The notes under the pieces are model-generated. The model worked only from the letters and a program-made list of their open reading frames with translations. It was not told the DNA's origin and did not search any database. Positions 6,488 through 10,065 of a DNA stretch of 10,065 bases are shown piece after piece. Position 1 is the stretch's first letter; each line of letters starts with the position of its first letter. The position numbers and the translations under genes are program-made. The stretch comes from Betaproteobacteria bacterium UBA931 (GTDB lineage Bacteria; Pseudomonadota; Gammaproteobacteria; Burkholderiales; Casimicrobiaceae). The stretch covers positions 14,897 through 24,961 of the forward strand of contig DBDN01000091.1 of assembly GCA_002293615.1 (NCBI GenBank), in the 5' to 3' direction.

Positions 6488-8635
6488 ATGACTGCTGCTG
6501 TCAACGTTGTCGATGCCTCTGCCGCCATTCTTTTTGACCGGTTGCGCCAGTATCTTCCCGAAGATGACGTGGCGTTGGTCGAGCGCGCTTATCAGGTTGC
6601 CGCCAAGGCGCATGAAGGGCAAACGCGGATATCCGGCGAACCTTATATTACGCACCCGCTGGCGGTAACCACAACGCTTGCCGGTTGGCAGCTCGATGTG
6701 CAGGCTTTGGCGGCGGCGTTGCTTCATGATGTTCTTGAAGATACCGGGATCAGCAAAGAAAATTTGGCCAACGAATTTGATCCGATTGTTGCCGACCTTG
6801 TCTCGGCGGTATCCAAACTCGACAAACTCGAATTTTCTTCGTACAAGGAGGCGCAGGCGGAAAATTTTCGCAAGATGCTGCTGGCGATGGCGCGCGACGT
6901 GCGCGTGATTCTGATCAAGCTTGCCGACCGCCTTCACAACATGCAAACGCTCGGCCCGATACGTCTTGAAAAGCGTCAGCGTATCGCCCGCGAAACCTAC
7001 GATATTTATGTGCCGCTTGCGTATCGCCTCGGCCTTTATACTTTGCGCCAAGGTTTGCTTGATCTCTGTTTCCAGAATCTGCACCCTTTTCGTCATCGTG
7101 CTATTGAGCGTGCCATCGAAAAGGTGCGTGACGCAAGACGTGAGGTGGTTGACGGCGTGATTGCGCTTTTCCAGGAGCGTTTGCAGCAGCGCGGGTTGAA
7201 GGCGGAAGTCAGCAGTCGCGAACGGACTTCGCATTCGGTTTACAACAGGATGCGCGAAAAACATATTCCGTTTCGGCAGGCCATGGAACCGTGCGGTATT
7301 CGCGTCATCGTCGGGAAACGTGAAGATTGCTATGTTGCGCTCGGCGTCCTTCACGAAACATTCAAGCCGTTGCCGGGTCGCTTCAAAGATTATGTTGCAT
7401 TGCCGAAAGCCAACGGCTATCAGTCTTTGCATACCACGCTGTTTGGCCCGAACAGCATGCCCGTCGATGTGCAGATTCGTACCTACGACATGAACCTTGT
7501 TGCCGATACCGGCATTGCCTCTTATTGGATGTACCGCTCGGCAACAGACTTTACCAATCTTGTCGAGACCCAGCAAAATACGCGACGTTGGCTGAAAGGG
7601 TTGCTGGAGATGCCGACCGAAAGCGATTCGGTTGAATTTGTCGATAACATTAAACGTGACCTGTTTCTGGATGAAATTTATGTGTTTTCGCCCAAAGGGC
7701 GGATTTTCACATTGCCGAACGGCGCAACCGTTCTTGATTTTGCTTATGCCGTGCATACCGATATCGGCCACCATTGTGCGGGCGGGCGTATTGATCATGA
7801 GTCGATGCCGATACGTACGGTATTACGCAACGGCAGCCAGGTGGAAATCCTCACTCACCCCGAGACGCATCCGACACCGGCATGGCTTTCGTTTGCCGTC
7901 AGCGGGCGGGCACGTTCGGCGATTCGTCATTTTTTGAGAAACCAGCAGGAGAGCGAAGCAGAAGCGTTGGGCAAACACCTGCTGCATTATGCGTTGACCG
8001 TATTAAAAATTAAACCGGAACAAATTCCCGATAAAGTCTGGCAACAACAGCTTGAATCATTCGCACTGAAAACGGTCAAAGATTTGTATGTCGAAATCGG
8101 GCGCGGCCAATTGCTGCCTTATGTCATTGCGCAGGCGCTGGCGGCACGGTTGGATAAGCCGCCGAAGAAAGGTACGCGTAAGAGAAATCTGCGTTTGTCC
8201 GGCGGCAGCAATACTTTGCTATGCTATGCGGAGTGCTGCCGTCCGTTGCCGCACGAAGCCATTATCGGGTGGATGCGTCCGGAGTTGGGTTTGGAAGTGC
8301 ATGCCCGCGATTGCGCGGTATTAAAGCAACATGCGCCTAAACAGAATACACTCATTGATCTTTCCTGGCCGTCCGATGATGAGGCGATCTATGCATCTGA
8401 AGTTATTCTCTGGGCGCGGGAGCGGCGCGGCTTGCTTGCCGATTTGGCCACCGCCATCGCCCATACCGATACCAATATCGGGCAAATCTGGTTGGATCGT
8501 TCTGCCCCGCAAGAGCCGGTAGTGATTCGCTTTTTGCTGGATGTCCGCAATCGGCAACACTTGGCCGATATTCTGCGCGCCTTGCGTCGGGTTTCCGGCG
8601 TGCTCAAGGTTCAGCGCGCGCGGAAAGCAGCCTGA
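6488..8635 (+). CDS. spoT: Bifunctional (p)ppGpp synthetase/hydrolase, SpoT/Rel type
   Basis: A 715-residue RSH enzyme controlling the alarmone (p)ppGpp. The N-terminal HD hydrolase is intact: ITHPL (His56), LLHDVLEDT (His80, Asp81, Glu84, Asp85) and LADRLHNM (Asp147). The synthetase domain follows, with RFKDYVALPKANGYQSLH from residue 298; a basic RxKD motif is typical of SpoT/Rel rather than RelA. Several synthetase positions differ from the family pattern: Glu267 where Asp is usual, Asp327 in VDVQIRT where Glu is usual, and SHSVYNRM (248-255) in place of LYSIYxKM. Synthesis may therefore be weak. Next come a TGS domain (EIYVFSPKGRIFTLPNGATV), a cysteine-rich CYAECCRP segment (Cys579, 583, 584) and a C-terminal ACT domain (WARERRGLLADLATAI). 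The frame opens at a TTG at 6485, but the adjacent ATG at 6488 is the natural start, with GTGAG upstream. The gmk-rpoZ-spoT order supports the name. Confidence 0.95.
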   Translation: MTAAVNVVDASAAILFDRLRQYLPEDDVALVERAYQVAAKAHEGQTRISGEPYITHPLAVTTTLAGWQLDVQALAAALLHDVLEDTGISKENLANEFDPIVADLVSAVSKLDKLEFSSYKEAQAENFRKMLLAMARDVRVILIKLADRLHNMQTLGPIRLEKRQRIARETYDIYVPLAYRLGLYTLRQGLLDLCFQNLHPFRHRAIERAIEKVRDARREVVDGVIALFQERLQQRGLKAEVSSRERTSHSVYNRMREKHIPFRQAMEPCGIRVIVGKREDCYVALGVLHETFKPLPGRFKDYVALPKANGYQSLHTTLFGPNSMPVDVQIRTYDMNLVADTGIASYWMYRSATDFTNLVETQQNTRRWLKGLLEMPTESDSVEFVDNIKRDLFLDEIYVFSPKGRIFTLPNGATVLDFAYAVHTDIGHHCAGGRIDHESMPIRTVLRNGSQVEILTHPETHPTPAWLSFAVSGRARSAIRHFLRNQQESEAEALGKHLLHYALTVLKIKPEQIPDKVWQQQLESFALKTVKDLYVEIGRGQLLPYVIAQALAARLDKPPKKGTRKRNLRLSGGSNTLLCYAECCRPLPHEAIIGWMRPELGLEVHARDCAVLKQHAPKQNTLIDLSWPSDDEAIYASEVILWARERRGLLADLATAIAHTDTNIGQIWLDRSAPQEPVVIRFLLDVRNRQHLADILRALRRVSGVLKVQRARKAA

Positions 8636-8640
8636 CGGGC

Positions 8641-8646
8641 TATAAT
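8641..8646 (+). promoter_or_regulatory. TATAAT -10 box, candidate promoter of exbB-exbD-lpxK
   Basis: A perfect TATAAT lies five bases after the spoT stop and 65 bases upstream of the exbB start. No recognisable -35 box stands 16-18 bases upstream (the sequence there is GCGCGCGG), and there is no TGn extension, so strength is uncertain. Given a new function set downstream, it probably starts a second unit or adds to read-through from spoT. Confidence 0.5.
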
Positions 8647-8699
8647 CGACGCATGTTTGTTTTCCCGTTTTTTCTTGTTTCAAACGGAACTTTACGCGC

Positions 8700-8704
8700 A
8701 GGAG
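8700..8704 (+). promoter_or_regulatory. Shine-Dalgarno sequence fixing the GTG start of exbB
   Basis: AGGAG ends seven bases before the GTG at 8712. No ATG in the right frame lies near it, so this strong site decides the non-ATG start. Confidence 0.8.
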
Positions 8705-8711
8705 AATTTTT

Positions 8712-9314
8712 GTGTGGGATATTATTCAAGCGGCAGGATGGCCGATCTGGTTTCTGATTATTTCGTCGATCATTGCCGTACCGATTATCATCGAGCGTTT
8801 CTGGGCATTGCGTCGTTCCGCAATCATTCCCAGAGGGCTGGTCGATGAAGTGCTTGCCGAATTTCGGCAAAAAGGACTGAGTACCGAACTGCTTACCAAG
8901 ACGGCGCAACGCGGCCCATTGGGACAGATCATTGCCGCCGGGCTTGCCAACGCGCAATCGCCGCGCGTGGTCATGAAGGAGGCCATTGAGGAAGTTGGGC
9001 GGGTGGTCACCCACCGCCTGGATCGTTTTTTAACCACGCTCGGCACCATTGCCGCGATGGCGCCATTGCTTGGCTTGTTTGGCACCGTTGTCGGCATGAT
9101 TGAGATTTTTGCGTCGACGACCGTAACGGGCGCCAACCCGACGCAACTGGCGCACGGTATTTCCGTCGCGTTGTATAACACCGCTTTCGGTTTGATGATT
9201 GCGGTGCCGTGCATGATTTTTTACCGCCATTTCCGCGCGTTGGTGGAATCTTACATTGTGGAAATGGAGCGCGAGGCCATTCGGCTGGTCGACGCGATGC
9301 AAAACGCACGTTGA
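8712..9314 (+). CDS. exbB: ExbB/TolQ/MotA-family proton channel protein
   Basis: A 200-residue inner-membrane subunit that, with ExbD, uses the proton gradient to energise an outer-membrane process, classically TonB-dependent uptake. Three hydrophobic segments are visible: about 10-30 (WFLIISSIIAVPIIIERF), about 106-133 (FLTTLGTIAAMAPLLGLFGT and on) and about 151-172 (LYNTAFGLMIAVPCMIFY). A long cytoplasmic loop separates the first two. The GLFGTVVGMIEIF and LAHGISVALYNTAFGL blocks are the family signature. The short N-terminus and about 200-residue length fit ExbB/TolQ rather than MotA. The start is GTG at 8712, set by a strong AGGAG. exbD follows after 20 bases and then lpxK; no tonB is seen in the window, so the partner protein is unknown and a Tol-like or envelope role is possible. 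Confidence 0.93.
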   Translation: MWDIIQAAGWPIWFLIISSIIAVPIIIERFWALRRSAIIPRGLVDEVLAEFRQKGLSTELLTKTAQRGPLGQIIAAGLANAQSPRVVMKEAIEEVGRVVTHRLDRFLTTLGTIAAMAPLLGLFGTVVGMIEIFASTTVTGANPTQLAHGISVALYNTAFGLMIAVPCMIFYRHFRALVESYIVEMEREAIRLVDAMQNAR

Positions 9315-9324
9315 CTTGGGAAGC

Positions 9325-9328
9325 GGAG
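9325..9328 (+). promoter_or_regulatory. Shine-Dalgarno sequence fixing the ATG start of exbD
   Basis: GGAG lies six bases before the ATG at 9335. It decides the start, because the same frame is open upstream to 9209 inside exbB. Confidence 0.7.
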
Positions 9329-9334
9329 ATTACG

Positions 9335-9757
9335 ATGAATTTACGCGGTTACCGAATGCGCGATGAGCCTGAAATCAACTTTATTCCGTTGATTGATGTG
9401 TTGCTGGTGATTCTGATTTTCTTGATGGTGACGACCACCTATCAGCGCATTCGTGAATTGCAGATCACATTGCCGGAAGCCAGCGCGGAGCAAATGACGA
9501 ACCGCCCGCAGGAAATCAACGTCGGCGTTGATGCCGAAGGTAACTATGTTGTCAACGGTCAGGTGTTTCGTTTTTCATCGGCCGACGATTTTGCCGCGGC
9601 GTTGCGTGATGCCGCGAGCGATATGGCAGAGCCGGTCATCATCATCAATGCCGACGCCAACGCCACGCATCAGTCGGTGATCCGGGTCATGGAAGCGGCG
9701 CGTTTTGCCGATATCACGCATCTGACCTTTGCTACCAATGAGCCTGTTTCCGAGTGA
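9335..9757 (+). CDS. exbD: ExbD/TolR-family biopolymer transport protein
   Basis: A 140-residue partner of the preceding ExbB in a proton-driven inner-membrane motor. It has a short cytoplasmic start (MNLRGYRMRDEPE), one transmembrane helix (about 14-36) and a periplasmic domain of about 100 residues. The helix begins INFIPLIDVLLVILIF and contains Asp21, the membrane aspartate essential for proton transfer in this family. The periplasmic part shows the usual EINVGVDAEGNYVVNG strands and PVIIINADANATHQSVIRVM. The frame is open upstream into exbB, but that extension has no family resemblance; the GGAG at 9325 and the conserved start support 9335. It lies 20 bases after exbB and eight bases before lpxK, so the three are very likely one operon. 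Confidence 0.94.
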   Translation: MNLRGYRMRDEPEINFIPLIDVLLVILIFLMVTTTYQRIRELQITLPEASAEQMTNRPQEINVGVDAEGNYVVNGQVFRFSSADDFAAALRDAASDMAEPVIIINADANATHQSVIRVMEAARFADITHLTFATNEPVSE

Positions 9758-9765
9758 GTTTTCGA

Positions 9766-10065
9766 ATGAGCCGGCTATCGAACTGGTTATCGCGTTTTTT
9801 TCCCGAACACTGGTATCAGCCGCGCCCGACGTGGCTGGCGTGGGTGTTGCTGCCGTTCACAATACTGTACGGCATCGCCGTTGAAATCCGTGCGTCGCTT
9901 TACCGCCACGGTTTTTTGCAAAGTTATGCATTGCCCGTGCCGGTGGTGGTGGTTGGTAACGTGACGGTCGGCGGTACAGGCAAGACACCTTTTGTTATCG
10001 CGTTGATTCATGCCTTGCGGGAGTGCGGCTTTACGCCCGGCGTCATCAGCCGCGGCTACGGCGGC
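9766..10065 (+). CDS. lpxK: Tetraacyldisaccharide 4'-kinase (lipid A synthesis), 3' end outside window
   Basis: The first 100 codons of LpxK, which phosphorylates the 4' position of the lipid A disaccharide precursor at the inner membrane. I translated it by hand to the right edge. The start MSRLSNWLSRFFPEHWYQP is followed by a hydrophobic, membrane-anchoring segment (about 22-40, TWLAWVLLPFTILYGIAVE). Then comes the LpxK signature VPVVVVGNVTVGGTGKTPFV (58-77), which holds the P-loop with Lys73, and finally SRGYGG at 95-100. LpxK is usually about 320-350 residues, so roughly two thirds is missing. The ATG at 9766 lies eight bases after the exbD stop, with a weak GTGAG upstream. Linkage of exbB-exbD with lpxK occurs in many beta- and gammaproteobacteria. 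Confidence 0.95.
   Translation, partial: MSRLSNWLSRFFPEHWYQPRPTWLAWVLLPFTILYGIAVEIRASLYRHGFLQSYALPVPVVVVGNVTVGGTGKTPFVIALIHALRECGFTPGVISRGYGG

Noticed and set aside
6458..7798. A 446-codon open frame on the minus strand opposite spoT
   Set aside because: It lies wholly antisense to the strongly conserved HD and synthetase domains of spoT; its protein shows no recognisable family, is rich in His, Arg and Asn, and fits the mirror of spoT codon use.
8665..8687. Inverted repeat after spoT as a rho-independent terminator
   Set aside because: The stem is only six base pairs with an 11-base loop and is not followed by a T run, so it does not fit an intrinsic terminator.
9209..9334. N-terminal extension of ExbD from an ATG at 9209
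   Set aside because: It lies within the exbB coding sequence in another frame; the GGAG before the ATG at 9335 and the family start support the shorter protein.
1..10065. Search for tRNA, rRNA, CRISPR arrays, insertion sequences, long repeats or recent gene transfer
   Set aside because: No such structure was found by eye; base composition and codon choice look even across the window.

Overview
The window reads as chromosomal core DNA of a Gram-negative proteobacterium, most likely a betaproteobacterium of moderate G+C content (judged by eye). The support is the conserved order yicC-gmk-rpoZ-spoT, followed by exbB-exbD-lpxK (lipid A synthesis implies an outer membrane), and an LPxGY/GGFSIVY-type Ser/Thr kinase next to a PP2C phosphatase beside yicC. 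I cannot resolve genus. There are no tRNA or rRNA genes, insertion sequences, CRISPR arrays or phage genes.

Left half (1-4260), all on the minus strand and read from right to left: a Hanks-type Ser/Thr kinase, a PP2C phosphatase, the DnaQ-type proofreading exonuclease (epsilon subunit of DNA polymerase III), and a DsbD/ScsB-type membrane thiol reductase cut by the left window edge. Gaps are 8, 10 and 15 bases, so they look like one operon. Kinase and phosphatase are an obvious signalling pair; the exonuclease and thiol reductase have no clear functional link to them.

A 116-base divergent control region (4261-4376) separates this operon from the right half.

Right half (4377-10065), all on the plus strand: yicC (endoribonuclease family), gmk (GMP to GDP), rpoZ (RNA polymerase omega) and spoT ((p)ppGpp hydrolase/synthetase). 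This links guanine nucleotide supply, alarmone control and the polymerase subunit that forms part of a ppGpp site in proteobacteria. A second unit, exbB-exbD-lpxK, follows a TATAAT box at the end of spoT; lpxK is cut by the right edge.

No wholly new system is visible. The most notable points are a SpoT whose hydrolase site is intact while several conserved synthetase residues are changed (including a D-to-E and an E-to-D swap at the two metal-site acids), an omega subunit with a tail of about 70 residues, a PP2C with a Ser/Thr-rich tail next to its likely partner kinase, and a structured rpoZ-spoT spacer with a 28-codon ORF.
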